DNA from: Symbiodinium natans | Taxonomy: Eukaryota > Sar > Dinophyceae > Suessiales > Symbiodiniaceae | DNA: 64,000 bases | Direction of reading: 5' to 3' | Assembly: GCA_905221605.1 (NCBI GenBank) | Contig: CAJNDS010002365.1 | Location: forward strand, 1-64,000 | Shown: positions 23,341-36,051 of the stretch, in pieces | Layout of the letters: every line of letters starts with the position of its first letter | How positions within the stretch are numbered: the first letter of the stretch is position 1 | The notes under the pieces: generated by a model | What the model saw: only the letters and a program-made list of their open reading frames with translations | Told to the model about the DNA's origin: nothing | Database searches by the model: none | Position numbers and translations under genes: made by a program

Positions 23341-26300
23341 AAAGTACTCATGGTACAAATGGCAATCATAGGAGTCATCGTGAGTAGCCGTCATCGTCGG
23401 GATAGCTTTAGTATCCTTTGCGTGTTTTGAATAGCAGACTTGGTTACCAAGTCAGTGGCAAAACTCGAAGGCTTCGGACATAAGCAGTGCATTTGGACCA
23501 TCAACGCGCCGTTGCCGGCCGAAGGAACTGCCAGCTTGTGCGACAACATCATGCATTCTCTCCGCCACGCAGTGCTCCCAATCACAAATCCACATGAAGA
23601 TGGCAGCATGAAAATGTAGAATACGATCTCAGACCTCACTACTTAACCAAGGGCATATACATCCTATCTCCAAAAGGCTCATGAAGGAGTAGCTGAAGGT
23701 CAATCTTTTGAATCCCTGCAGTGCTGAAGCAGCACTGACTAAGTTACAAAGTTACAGATGGCTACATTGCTGGACGGGGATCCAGCCTGCAAGCACCCTC
23801 CTTTAAGCCTCCGAATTTCCAGGCTTGGAAATTGGGTTTTGGGTAAGGCTTACCCTTACGCTGCGCTTGTGTCGCTTACAGGCAGCATCGCATTCCATGC
23901 TACTCCTGAAGGTATCCGGTCCTTCTTGAAGCATGCAATATGGGGTCCCGACCGAACAATGCCCCTAATGTTAATACCTGAGTCTACGAAGCGCTTATTG
24001 GATCCTTTAGACCCTTTGCGGCCGAGCGGTTCACGCAGTCACACCACACTGACGCATATACATAGGTCTGTATCTCCCCCCCCCCAGCGTAATTTATCTG
24101 TAGGGTGCCCACAACGTTTTGACAATGCGCCGCAGAATCATTTTAGGATCCTAGAATGATAGAAAGCATTCAATATGATGATATACAATCTCTGGGAGCC
24201 GGGCGGGGTTGGCCTGTGCCTGTTTACAACGTTAGGGAAGACCCCAAAAGCCACCACTTGGCTGTAAGCTTGCCAGTTTCAAAAGTCAAACTTCCACTGT
24301 GCACGGAGAATCACGCATGGTTGGCAAATGTTAATTAGGCCACGCCGCAGCGGCTTGGCCCGGTCTTTGAAAGTTATAAAGTTAGTACCATGGCAGCTTT
24401 GGCGATGCATTCCAAGTGCTCCGCCAATGCCAGGTTTCTGGATCCGAAGGTCCGTGTGAGCGGGATAAGAACCGCTCTGGGCCTCCAGCCTATAAGCCTA
24501 AGGGCCCACTGTGAGTCAGCAACGCAAGAGAACTTAAGCTTTGAATATGCAACAAGATCCCTCTTAAACCCTTACGAGCTTATTCGGCCTACATGACCCT
24601 TGAACCCCTTACAACCCCCACTCCAAACTGAACCCTAAAGCCTAAACCCCTAACCCTGCATCCTATGAACATCTAGAAGACCTAAGCAGCCGGCATCCCT
24701 GAGCTCAGTCCAATGGCCGCGTGCCAGTCTGGCGTCTGTGTGGGCCCGGGGCGGCGGTGTCCTTGCTCTGCATGGTTCGCCTAAACTAGGAACACGAAAC
24801 CTGAGGCTGCAAAATCGATACTTGCTGGTGACAGACTGTCACAGACTGTAGGGCGCAAAAGTAGGTGTAGTATATTGACTTGGAGTTCCAGGCTCCCTAA
24901 ACCCTAAACCCTGTAAACCCCAAGCTCAAACCACTACAAAAGCAACAACACAAAAGCAGCACCACGGCAGTGAGTGTCTTTGAGCTTGGGGAGGCTGGCA
25001 CAGATCCCCATGGACTTGCAGACCTGAGGCTAAGGGTTTGATGGGGTTTTGGGTTTGGGATTTTGGGTTGGGGTTTAGGGTTTGGGTTTTAGGGTTTTGG
25101 GGTTAGGGTTCGTTTACTGGAATGCGCCGTAAGAGAACCTGATACATCGCCCGCTTGTGGTTGTGATCCTGCAGTATGTATTGTGCTCCCTGCAATGGCC
25201 TCATGAACAACCTTCCTATCATGATGATGGTTTTGTGTAGGATACCTAGTCTACATGTCAATTAATAATACGCGAACCTGGTAAATTGTTCTTTGTAGAC
25301 TCCGACAAGTGACCCCTTTTAGAACCTCTTGCGCAGCCATGTTACCACCCCAATTCATAAGCAGCCATGTCGAGCTAAGTCTTTCTGTCCACTGAAGGAA
25401 CCTGTTTCTGCCGAAGGAAACCATTTATGACCACGACAATATGATGAGCAGAAACATCTAGTCAGTGGCTCAGGTGTGTTACTAGCAGAGGGCACCCGGG
25501 CCTTCTTGAAGCGTTCCGGGCCTAGTGCTTGCAGTAGGTGCTGGCGGTGCACCTTGAACAACAAAATGCAAGATACAGTAAGAGGTTGGTGTAACCCAAA
25601 AGGGGTATAACTTATAACAAACAAGAATAGCATATACTCATAGCAGTTGTGCTGCTCACAAAAAGAAACCATCACAAACAATCAACATCATGAGAGGTTA
25701 GGCTACCCGATTGACATCATTGACCCTATGCCCACCTACACCAGAACACGCAGTCGTCGTCCTGATATACATTTACAATATTATATAATTATATATGTAC
25801 AATATTTCATCTATATATATATATATACATATATTTTCTTTATATATGTATATATGTATACATATAATGTTTCATATAGGTACCATTGTCAGGTCTGTCG
25901 GCGGCCCCAAAAGCCAAGCGTCATCCTGAACTCTAATTACTTGTAAGCATAAGTCGGCGAATTCCCTTCCTCAGAACCTCATCATACTGTGCCTTCTAAG
26001 GCGTAAGCTCAACATCTACCCTAAACAAGGAGGCCACTGAAAGGATGGGCCTGGTCCAAGGGCAAAGGATGGCTCCGCATGGCCCGCGCCACTCGTTCGG
26101 CATCGCCGGCATGCTTCTGCGGTGCTTTCGCACAGGCCTGCCCATTGAATCCTACACTGCTTGCTCGCTTTACTGAAAGGACGACAAAAGCAAGCTTGCT
26201 ACGTGTCAGGAAGCTACATGCAAGCCCGTATACAAGGGGCCTGATAGCAACTCTTTCGACTCATGGATTCAAATTGAATCGTTCAGTGTTCTATTTGTAC

Positions 26301-27093
26301 AGTTCCGACTGCTGCTGATATTTAACAGCTGAGCTTTCATGTACCTCGACACTCCGTGGCTCGGATCACGAATGACCGCTTTTGGGGCTTGGAGGTTTTG
26401 GGGCTACGGCTGTGGCTTTCAGACTTGTGTGGGGTTCGGAGTGTGAAGTTACTGTCCTTGGCAGCCAGAAGCGTTGGCTTTGTTTAGTTTCTGCAACGGT
26501 CCTTGTGCAAGCTCTCCAAGTACATCAACGCTTGTCATAAACCCCAAGTTGCTACACGCCTGAGTCCTGAAAACAAGGCCCGAAAAGGCCTTCAGGATTT
26601 GGCCATAATGCATAGGTCCAGGCTGCACGCCACTGACCTCGACGTCACAGGGCGTTGGGGTTGCAGGGGTTTAACTCTTGTATGGGTTAGTCAAGGGCCG
26701 AAGAGCTTGTGCGTGGGCATAGGGCTTCCGCCCTCATGACCCACATTGCTTCAAAAGGAAATGTACTATGGTTAAGGATTGCAGTGTATATGCAACAAAA
26801 ACAACATCAAGCATCTCCTGCGATTGGTTCCCAAGAGCGCTCCGCTTGTATTTTAGGGTTAGGGTTTAGGGTTTAGACTTTGGGGTCTATGGTTGAGGGG
26901 TATATGGTCCTTTCGCTCCTGGGACTTGTGGGGAAGATGCAGGATGTTTCGAGTCTAGGGCATGGGGTTCCGTGATGTCTCGAGGAAGCCTTACATTCTA
27001 GAAGACCAACTGCGAGTCCTGAAAATCCCCCTTTATGAACATGCCGAGCTTGCAGGACTTTAGGACTTTAAGAATGCCAGGCCACTGAAACCC
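23341..27093. other. Non-coding stretch, AT-rich microsatellite at its centre
   Basis: Contains a (TA)n-rich segment at ~25770-25880 and TTTAGGG-type words at 24890-24915, 25060-25110 and 26850-26880. A minus-strand frame at ~25410-25560 (FKVHRQHLLQALGPERF) looks mildly exon-like but lacks clear splice sites. No gene called. Confidence 0.4.
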
Positions 27094-27192
27094 CTACAAA
27101 ATGGCCTCCATTCGCTTCAGCCATTTCTGACAGGCAGTCACGTCGCCCTCACACAGCTGCGGAAGGGTGGGTGCGAGGAGGCGGACGCTACG
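27094..27192 (-). CDS. Candidate exon, unknown protein
   Basis: Begins after an acceptor (TGTACCTCAG) and encodes RSVRLLAPTLPQLCEGDVTA then CQKWLKRMEAIL before a TAG. The TAG overlaps a possible donor ATTTT|GTAGGG, so the exon may be internal. Amino-acid composition is protein-like, unlike the surrounding DNA. No family recognised. Confidence 0.35.
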   Translation of the reverse strand, partial: RSVRLLAPTLPQLCEGDVTACQKWLKRMEAIL

Positions 27193-27948
27193 CTGAGGTA
27201 CATGAAACGCACAGAGACTTGGGATCTTTGCAATCCAAAACTAGTTAGAGTAGGTTTTGCCCTGCTGGGACCGCAAATGCAACGGGAAAAATTTCTTTGG
27301 CCTAGATGTAGTTCCCAGAACCTTAGCACGCCTAATCACGCACACCTCCGAACCCCAAAACAATATGGTCCTGGAGTTTGTCTTTGTGTCTGCGGATGTG
27401 AGTGCTCAGTGCAGGGTTGAGCCGAGCATTGAGGAAGGGTTGAGGGAAAGATTCAGGCGGTGGTTGGAGGGAGCTTATAGGATGGAGTTGAGGATGGAAG
27501 GGTCCAGGGAGGGCTATATGTCCTTGCAGGGATGCATTTTTAGCATTTTATCCCGAGATGTATGTCGCTATGGCATTACGACATGTAGGAATCGACATAT
27601 CACCATAATCATATATGAGGATATAGGAAAAAGTGAGACCCTACAACCCCGCCCAAGAATACACACTTGATTTATGTACAGGGGAACGGAAACTTTAGGT
27701 TCTGACTCTCAGAAGCTTCCATTGCCACGCTTGTGTGAATTTAGAATGCAGGTCTCGTGGTCGACGTGTCAAAAAAAAACGAATCGACCGCCTAGGCCCA
27801 CATCACTGAGACCTTGTGCTACATGGTAGGTTCTGTACATTAGGGTTTACCCAAAAAGGACATAAATTGGACAATGTTCACATGCCTCCAGCTTTTCTCT
27901 CGACACTGCGTGTGTGTTGCCACATTGAGTGGCGGAGTGTTAGGTTAC

Positions 27949-28111
27949 CTTTCTCACTAAGATATACGCCTACGACAGCCCTTCCGGAAGGAGGCGACAG
28001 CAAATTCAAGGTCTCTGGCGCCTTCTTCGCATGGGCATCCAAAAGGATGCCAAAAGTTGTCTTGTCTGGGGCGTGCCTTCCAAGCAGTAGAGCAGCCAGG
28101 TGGGTGCTGAG
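27949..28111 (-). CDS. Candidate exon with a PPR-like motif
   Basis: Acceptor CCTGTAG|C and donor GAGAAAG|GTAACC bound ~54 codons. The segment APDKTTFGILLDAHAKK resembles the first helix of a pentatricopeptide repeat (pattern PD..TF..LL.A.AK). PPR proteins bind organelle RNA. Only one motif is visible, so the assignment is tentative. Confidence 0.35.
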
Positions 28112-28199
28112 CTACAGGTGTCTAGGCAGAAGCTTCAGATAGCCCTCACACCCATCACAAGACAGGCTATTCTCAAACCAGACTGGGATAGGCCTAAAC

Positions 28200-28340
28200 T
28201 TGAAAACAATCCCTAAACCCTGAACCCCAAAACCGAAGAACCCTCATTCCCAGAACCCTAAACCCAAAGAACCCTAAACCCTAGAACCCTAAACCCCAGA
28301 ACCCCAGAACCCTAAACCCCTAGACCCCCAGAACCCCACT
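28200..28340 (-). repeat. CCCTAAA/CCCCAGAA degenerate array
   Basis: A run of accctaaacc, accccagaac and accctagaac words. In the coding-strand sense it is GGTTTAGTGGGGTTC... immediately after the donor-like GG|GTTTAG of the exon at 28345-28434, so it may be the start of an intron. Confidence 0.6.
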
Positions 28341-28344
28341 AAAC

Positions 28345-28434
28345 CCATTCCTTCTCTCGTGTTCGCTTCCAGCCTCAGCTCCAGGAGTTGCTGCAAACGG
28401 CGCTCAGCCCGGGCAACGCCCTCCTTCCGAACAC
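28345..28434 (-). CDS. Candidate 90-nt exon, charged coiled-coil
   Basis: Bounded by CCTTGAG|GT and ATGG|GTTTAG, phase 1 at both ends, length 90 nt. Encodes VRKEGVARAERRLQQLLELR followed by LEANTREGM, a heptad-like charged helix. Unknown gene. Confidence 0.4.
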
Positions 28435-28797
28435 CTCAAGGCTTTGCTGGTGGTGGGTATATGGGGTTTATAGGGGCGTTAAAGGGGTTTATAAAAACGG
28501 TTTATAGGGAGGTTATAGGGGTTTACGGGGGGGGTTATAGGGGTTTATAGGGTTTAGGGCGGCTATGCTGGTGGTTTGATGTGGTTTATAGGCTTTTTTG
28601 TTTAAGGGTTTGTAAGGATTTGCAGGTTCAAGAAGGTTTTGGTTTCAGGGTTGGGAATGAGGAAAGAAGGCTGCAACAGTTAAAGCGAAAGCCAGGGTTA
28701 CAAATTCAGGGCAAAGGGATAAGGCTAAGGATAGGATTTGGGAAAGTTGGGGGTTGAAGGCTAGTCGCCTAAGGCTGTGCTGGGTAGGGTACTTGGA

Positions 28798-28892
28798 GGA
28801 TCGGGGCACTTAGTAAGTAGGGTTATAAGCTTATAAGAAATTATAGCTATAGTTACCTTACTTATAACCCCACTTACTAAGTCCCCTGATCC
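28798..28892. repeat. Inverted repeat, 32-nt arms
   Basis: Arms 28798-28829 and 28861-28892 are reverse complements with about three mismatches (core cacttagtaagtagggttataag), separated by a 31-nt AT-rich loop. A shorter relative lies at 39377-39425. It has the size and form of a small MITE or a hairpin in a transcript. Confidence 0.7.
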
Positions 28893-28899
28893 TTTACGT

Positions 28900-31312
28900 A
28901 GTGGAGAAGAGCTGTCCGCGAAATTGCGGAGCCCGGGTTTAGCAAGAGCGGAATATGCACGCAGCTGGAAATACTTTGGGCAGTTACATTGCAGCATTGG
29001 GCTGGATAGAGGTACAACCTGAACCCCAACCCTAAAAACCGGCTAGGTTTGCTACAGCAGCGAGTTGTCAAATAAGGAGGTTTGAGTGCTTGCGTGCATG
29101 GGGTCGGGAATAATAAAAAGCAAACACATACACATATCATATCTACATGCCTCTGCAACGCAAAGCGTAGAATACATACGATGCAATATAGACGAAATCG
29201 TTTGATGTCTACAGTATATAGTGTTTAATATGTATATGTATATATGTACATATATATATATATGAGAAAGAGAGAGAGAGAGAGAGAAAAAAAAAAAAAC
29301 AAGTCTTGGGCTTGTGGTTAAATTCCAGCAGCACGCAAGCCTGAACATCGCATGAACGACTGAACACCTTACAGCCCTACACAAGGCGTGTTAAGATCCA
29401 CGGTTTCGGTTTTAGGCATCAGGAGTAACACCCCTAAACTTGAACCCCATGCGCTCCCTCTCTCAAGCTTCGAGGCGCAAAGGCGGAAGAATGCGTTGAA
29501 GAGGGTCTTGTCGATGGTGAACCCTGCCTCCATGAAGGGGCACCGTTCAAAGAGTTTAGGGCAAGGTTCACGGATGAGGCCGGCTCTAGAGGTGAGAACC
29601 CTACCCAAAACGTAGCACGACTTCGGAGCTCTCGCTCTTCCTTTGCATGATGGCTGAAAACAGAAACATCCCGCAAGCTGCGCAAACACAAGAACTCTGA
29701 ACTTCTTTTCAGGCCTTCCAGGCTTACCCTGGTAGGTACCCGATTTCCGAGAAGTGATTGCACACAAATTGTGCTGGACCCCCCCATGGCTTTCTTGAGA
29801 GGTCTAGCCTTGAAGATGTTGGGCCGCAAGGTTCAGGGATAACGTGGGTGGCATGTGAAGAACCCTCCTTGTCAATCTCCTTCATCCAGGCCAATGCTCC
29901 GGGAACATCCTGTCATTGACGATGCTTTCAGGTTTCTGTACGGCTTGTCATGAAGCCAATCTCAGACGCTTCATAACATGCATGAGAACAATGAGGGCAA
30001 ACAAGGTCGGTGCCATGATGAGGTTCACGGAATCTAGATCAAGGTTCTGGCTTGGGTTGAGGATCTTTAACAAACAGTTTGGGTGTTTGGGTTTCAGCAT
30101 GTTTGAACGAACCACCCGAAGCAGAACGTAGGTTGCTCCATGGAGACGGCTGCGAACCCTCTCAGCAGGACTCCTTGCAAAACTTGAGCCCATGGGTGGA
30201 TCTACTGCAGTGAGAAGTCCTTGCTCTTGATGGCTGACTGTAGGAGATACCCCATGCGCCGAGGGCTCGGAGACATGCCTCAAGGGCTTTGCATTAGTTT
30301 AGGGTTTTGACGGCTTGCGCTTGGGGCTTCAGGTCAGCCCATACGGAAATCGCATTAGTCCCCGGCTTGTGTTAAGCTCGTGGTTGCGGGTTTGCAAGGA
30401 TGTCAGGTGTAGGGTGTAACAGCAGAGGTGTTCGGAATAGCAAAGAGTGGCGTACTTTACCGCAAGTCAATGTCAAGTCATCTGGGAGTTTCCCAAGCAA
30501 GGGGGTCAAAGCCTCAAACCTTGAAGCCGCATGAAATCGAACCCCCAAAGCAAGGACACGAGGCCTTGGTAGTAGATCTTGGCAACCTCCGCCCTGCCGA
30601 CCCTTGCGAAGTCTGACAGGAGTGAGTCGACGAGCCGAGTTCGATCCAGACCTCGGAGCGGACAGACAATTTTCCTGGTTTACGTAGGGTTCAGGGCCAC
30701 ACTTGTGCGGGATCCTAATATGGCATGGAAGTTCAGGGTTGAGGGCTACCCATCCGATATAAGGCCTAAATGACCTTGAGCTCGGCCTTGTTCGGGCCGT
30801 ATTTTGGGCAAGTGGTCAGACCCTCAGGCTCAAACTCCTGCAAATGGGCTTGCGCGTTTGGGCACAAAACTCAGAGCCGCAGGGCCATAGGGTAAAGATA
30901 ATTTGGTAAATGCATGGGGCTGTTCTTCTTTGGGGGGCCCCTACAGCAACTTTCGACACAAGGCAAGGGGCCCTAAAGAAAGTTAACTGGGGGACTAAAT
31001 CTGGGAGCATATGAGATCGCCTCCTCGAATTCCACGAACAAAGCATTCAAGGATTTGGGGGCTGCACGGTATTGTTAGCTTTCATGTTTCGGATGAAGCT
31101 GGACCTCCGGGTTCACGGGCGATGGCTCAAGCATTCGGGTTGAGGTCTGAAGGAATGAGGCTCGATGTTTTCACGGAGAGCTCAAAGGGTTTCGGGTAAG
31201 GCGCACGAGGTCACCATTGGGTTCAAGGCCAAGGTAGCTCAGACTGTATCTTGCCGTGGTTTAATTTAACTTTCGGATTCAGGGGTTGAGTATTACTCTA
31301 AACGGACCCGAG
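28900..31312. other. Mostly non-coding; weak exon-like patches
   Basis: Contains a TA/GA/A microsatellite at ~29222-29302. Minus-strand patches at ~29460-29600 (EPCPKLFERCPFMEAG, TIDKTLFNAFFRLCASKLE) and ~29870-29910 (PGALAWMKEIDKEG) look protein-like and may be exons, but I could not set phase-matched boundaries. A hydrophobic minus-strand patch at ~29950-30030 (LIMAPTLFALIVLMHVM) could be a membrane segment. Confidence 0.35.
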
Positions 31313-31362
31313 AGTCCTGTCTCAGCAGCCATGTCCAGGATGATGTCGATCCCATCCGTGTC
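31313..31362 (-). CDS. Candidate exon resembling a quinone oxidoreductase fragment
   Basis: After the acceptor TTTCTCAG| the minus strand reads DTDGIDIILDMAAETG, which resembles the GVDVILDMVGG segment of zinc-free quinone oxidoreductases (PIG3/QOR, MDR superfamily). The exon is short and no partner exon was found, so it may be chance or a relic. Confidence 0.22.
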
Positions 31363-31429
31363 CTGAGAAACTCCAAGGCCCTTACATCTAGGCCCTGAGA
31401 CCCCTTTTGAAGCCTAAACGTACGCTGGA

Positions 31430-32080
31430 ACACCACCCTAAACCCTAAACCCTAAACCCCAAACCTAAACCCTCAACCCTACATCCCCCCCCCCCTCCCC
31501 TGCCACACTAAGCCCTTAGATAACCCCCCCCAACCTGAAACCGAAAAGGGTCCCCGTTCCGCGCGCAGCCTCTGAGCCCCAGCTCGCAGGCAGAGTTCGG
31601 TGAACGCCCTCCTGCTTCCTGGAGATGACGTTGGGGGGGGTTTAGGGTTTAGGCTTTAGCGTTTAGGGTCTAGGGGTTAGAGGTTGAGGTGGCTTCTGAA
31701 GCTGTTTGTTGGCACGCGAAACTTTAAGGTACATGCTGAAACTCTACACGCAAGGTCTGCTAGCAGCTAGTTGTTCTGCCACGAAGAGCTGAGGCTTCGA
31801 GATGGGGCAATGATGGGTCCGGACTTGGAGTGCGGGATTCCCCATGTCTAGTATGCTTTTGAATGCTATACTAGGTTTAGGGCTTAGGGTCCGTGGACAG
31901 GATCATGAGGTTGGAGTACGGCGCGCACTAGGTTCGGATTGGGTGTTAATTTAGTATGCTTTCTTTTGACTAGACTAGAGGCTTCTGGAAATTCTGGAAC
32001 TCTCCTTCCCCCCTTTCCAACCGCTACGTGCCAAGAAGTCGGCTATCAACTGCAAAGCCAGATTAAGACCTGCAAGGGTT
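31430..32080. other. Telomere-like words downstream of the 32-kb gene
   Basis: CCCTAAA array at 31435-31475, poly-C near 31485, and TTTAGGG words at 31635-31680 and ~31880. No gene is seen; part is likely the 3' region of the gene at 32081. Confidence 0.45.
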
Positions 32081-32304
32081 TCAAGTCATGGTCATGGAAT
32101 GGAGGATCCAAGGTTCCAGGTACTCTGCGACCGCGTGCTCCGCCGCCCCAGAATGGCCCTTGGAGATGTACTGCAACTTCTCCATGATGCGCCGGGGGTC
32201 TTGCATCGTGCCGGTGTCGGTGAACTCGTACTTCTGCCGTTTCCTGTCCTGGCGAAGCTGCACGCGCTCCTTGTGGGTGAGCCGCCGTGCCTCCCAGAAA
32301 GGCA
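32081..32304 (-). CDS. Terminal exon of an unknown protein
   Basis: Begins after the acceptor GTGTGCATTCAG| in phase 1 and ends at a TGA. Encodes VPFWEARRLTHKERVQLRQD, then a basic segment, TDTGTMQDPRRIMEKLQYIS and EHAVAEYLEPWILHSMT. Its phase fits exactly the GC donor of the exon at 32450, giving a 145-nt GC-AG intron. Charged N-terminal half, then an amphipathic helix. I do not recognise the family. Confidence 0.55.
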
Positions 32305-32449
32305 CTGAATGCACACAAGCACTTGCGCGTGAGACCGGCAACCCAAACGCCAAGTGGAAGATGTCAACTCTTTTCGAAAAGTACAGGGGACCTGTGTTTT
32401 GGCTTTGGTGACGAATGAAGTTATATCTCGGTGCAGCTATCCACGCCGC

Positions 32450-32579
32450 CTTGCCGGCAGAACGCCTGACGTGTAAAGTACTCTTCGAAGTCAGCTATCG
32501 ATAAGTGCAGTTTGGACGTCGCCGTTGGACAGCCCTGGGATCCTGCCTGCTTCATGTACGAGTCTGCGCCGATAAACCT
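32450..32579 (-). CDS. Internal exon of the same unknown protein
   Basis: Acceptor TATCCTTCCCGCAG| (phase 0) and donor CGGCAAG|GCGGCG (phase 1), 130 nt. Encodes RFIGADSYMKQAG then TSKLHLSIADFEEYFTRQAF. The AAG|GC donor and the phase match to the next exon make the pair convincing. Upstream frame may continue (VEADFPVSFPQ) if the acceptor lies further away. Confidence 0.5.
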
Positions 32580-32817
32580 CTGCGGGAAGGATACTGGGAA
32601 ATCTGCCTCCACTTCAGGGGCACCAACCAACCCGCCCGCACAAAAAGCCCCACGGCTCAGCCTGACTCCTTACACCCCAATACATTCAACCCTGCAGCCC
32701 TGATGCTCAACCTTACCGAAATGATACTGAGTTTCTGTGTACCTGCTGAGCTGATGCTTTGACTAGCAACAATCCACCTTACAGCCTGCAATCGTAAGAA
32801 CAGTCGCGGACTCACTA

Positions 32818-33009
32818 TCACGAGGCCTTCGAGCTATTTAGCAAAATCAACAAGCAACAGCAACAAGCAACAGGAACAAGCAACAAGCAACCAGCAACAA
32901 GCAACAGCAGCCACCACCCTTTCCCGGCCCGACGCCTGTTTGCGAGATATGCCAGGCCAGCGCCAGCCGAGGCCATCATAGCAAACAACGCCAGAAGGCA
33001 GCGTCGCAT
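32818..33009 (-). CDS. Possible first exon with signal-anchor peptide
   Basis: Starts MRRCLLALFAMMASAGAGLA, a typical signal or mitochondrial-type leader, then LANRRRAGKG. The remainder (WWLLLLVAGC...) may already be intron. It lies ~240 bases upstream of the exon at 32450-32579 on the same strand, so it may be its first exon, but I found no phase-compatible donor. Confidence 0.3.
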   Translation of the reverse strand: MRRCLLALFAMMASAGAGLAYLANRRRAGKGWWLLLLVAGCLLLVPVACCCCLLILLNSSKAS

Positions 33010-36000
33010 GTCGAAATGTCCAGGGGAAAGGGAGGAAGGACGTGACGCCTTATCTAGCCAAAGGCTGCAGCTTCTTGAGGTACCACTAGCACGCAGAAGC
33101 CCCCCTCATGAGTGTTGAACTTACCTCCCCTACACTTCGAGACCGACTGTTGCCTAACATACATAGGTGCTTCCCAAAACTGTCAACAATGAACTAGGCC
33201 ATGGCGGGTCGTAACTGAAGGTTTTCTGCGTGGGGTTAGAGGGTCAGGCATGGGTTTCAGGGTTCGGGGATCTTGATTGACAGTGTAGGGTTCTACATGG
33301 CTACGATCACTGACAGGAAGCAAGGGTCAGGATAGAGAACTGACCATGTGGGGGGGCTAGGGGCTTCTGGAGCCCTCAACCTTAGAATACCTCAACTCCC
33401 CGCAAACCATACACCCTAAACCCTAAACCCTCCCCAAAAACACAGCAATTAAATCTTGAAATCTCTGGCCCCCACGTCGCATTCGGCTTCCATAGTAGGG
33501 TGGGCTCCTGCAGATTGTCAGAAAGGATGTGGGTTTAGGGCTTCTCACGTTATAGGGTGCTATCTAGGGCCTAATATTCCTAAACTCATTGAAAGCCTTA
33601 AGGGCCCTTAGGGTAGAGGGGTCAAGGCTCCGCAATGCAGGGCATATGCGGGGCCTTGTTGGGACTGCGTTCTTTGTTCTTTGCCGGGAGTGGGAGTGCG
33701 AACACAGGTGCTATCATAGGGTATGGAAAAGCTCCAAACAGCCAATATCTTACTCATGCACCCTGAGCACCAGGGCCCTAAAATCGATCTAAGCTCCGTG
33801 CCCGGGCCCCAGAATATACCGAAACACTATAGACCCTACATGCATAGCCCGAATGGAGGCTCCCACAACCCACCAAGCCCCAAAAGGAGGAACCACTTTG
33901 GGAGCTGATCCAAGATGCCGCCCTTCTTGGGTCTCGATGATAGTATGGAACCGAGAGGGGCCGATGACTTTCGGTGATCCCCCGCCATGAACGCCCAAAG
34001 ATTAAACCAGCCCAAAACCAAAATGGCCAAACAATACTCCAAGTGCATCGCTTTGCCACTTCCGATTTCTATGCTACCTGACAGCTCCCGTGGACAGAGG
34101 TGCCGACCCGCTGCCGTCGGCGCAGGCCATGTAGCGAAGCCCATACTATGCTCAGCTCTCTTAAAAAAGGGTCCCTTCTTCTAGGGGTTCCCATGATATG
34201 GGTACTGCGGCGCCTTACTCGTAGGGTATCTCAGGGACCCGTGGATGTTTGGGCAAGGCTTTAAGGTTTCGGTTTCAGACTCAGGGCTTCAGGGGCTCGG
34301 GGATTTTCGGGTTCAGGGCTCAAGGTTGAGGGGCCTAAACAAGGGGTTCAAGCTTTGGGCGCCAGGAGTAAGGGTTTGGGGTTTCGGGTTGGGATCAATC
34401 AAACTGAAGGTTGAGGGCTTCAGGGTTTTTAGGCCGCGCCCCAGACCCTAACAATGAAGGTTTCGGGAGCACAAGGCCTCAAGCGCTCAACCCTGAACCC
34501 TAAACCCCTAAAACCTAACATGGAGGTCCTTCCCAAATACCTAAACCCTATACCCCCACGAGTATAAGCCCGATTAACCCTATAAGCCCTATAAAGCCCT
34601 AAGCTTCAGCTTGACAAAAAAGCGACAGCGTCAGGACGGTGCGGGGAATGAGGGTTCTCAGGGCGTTTGGGATTTAGGATCTGGGGTTTGGGGCTCGGGG
34701 TGTGGCGCTTATAAAGGCTTGTGATTCGAGGTTAGGGCGCGGGGTTCAGGTCAAGGTTTTGGGTTCGGCACTCGGTTGTAGGGTTCATAGCTTAATGAAG
34801 GCCTTAACAAAACAAATCTTTATAGGCCCCATGCCCCGAGGCCCAACTCTGCAGAACATGCTACGCAGCGAACGAACCGAAAGATCTTTGAGGCTCTCAA
34901 ATAACTGACGATAACTTTTCCTCATGCATGGCCTTACTCCAAAAAACGCTGGCAAACAAGCGGAAACCCAAAACCCCCCAAAAAGACTCAGTTTTCTGGT
35001 TTTTGCCTGCTGTCGCGAAAGTCTGGGCTAACGTCCAGGCGTTTCGCCACCTGCGTGGGCCGAAAAGGGTGGAACAGATGCATGGTCTTTTCTTCCGCAT
35101 GGCATACCTCTGTCATAATCGCCTGCGCGACATGGGTGCCAATCGGGGCAGGGCTTGTTAGCTCTACCGAAAATCAGATTCCTCAGTAGCCTACAACTCC
35201 CCTACAACACTCCCCGATCCGGCCTGTTTCAGACGCCTTCTGGCAGGAAGCAGAGTTTCTCCACTCGACGGCCCTGGCAGGTGCTTGGGGTGGTTTGAGA
35301 TAGAGGTTCTTCTCATCTTATGCGCATGTTCAGTCCAGCTTGTTGAGGCAAAAGGCCGTCTCTCAGCATGCAACAAATGGACACTGAAAGTTTCGAAGGG
35401 CGCAAAAGGAACAGGAGTCACCCATACCGCAAGCAAAACAGCCACACACACACACACACACACAGCACTTTCCCGCCTGGTGCTGGGCGGTCAGCTTTGA
35501 AGCACCGTGGTGTCAATGGTATCGAGCAAAATTCTCGACAGAGCTGCCGTCAACAGTTTTCGGCAGGTGCACAGCAAGCGACGTCGTGTTTGGCAGACAA
35601 CGGCCAACTTCTCCTGCGTTGATGGGGTGGTTCGTGCAGCTACCCTTAACCTGCTGCCGTTCATCTATTGGGCTGTAGGATGTAGGCTCTGCTCCGTTCG
35701 GGGTGGTTCAGGATTGACTATGGACAAGAGGTCCAGTGCTTTCGGCGCACAGCTAGGAGCAGTAAGTTGATGAGAGTATTTTATGGTTGCTAGCCAGTCG
35801 ATGTCGAGCTTCTGTATGAGCCACGAGAACCGTCCACACAACTATGAATTGATTGTAATTAACCCGAGCCCGATACTGGGTATTGCAAACCCAAGACTCG
35901 CAGACTTTTCCCCACTATGCAGCTGCAACTAGGTACTGTGCAAGTATACACGATACAGGCTGCAACGATGTACTGTTTAGCGCGCTGCAAGACTAGTCAT

Positions 36001-36051
36001 CTACATGCGCATATTCCACTGGTAGTAGCCTGTGATAACATCCCCTGCATC
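33010..36051. other. Non-coding stretch with telomere-like words
   Basis: Words of TTTAGGG/CCCTAAA type near 33410-33430, 34250-34400 and 34490-34600, and a (CA)n run at 35443-35464. Reading frames are short and without motifs. Confidence 0.4.

Noticed and set aside
23758-24159. Plus-strand 133-codon frame
   Set aside because: No motif, low-complexity surroundings and wrong strand for this array.
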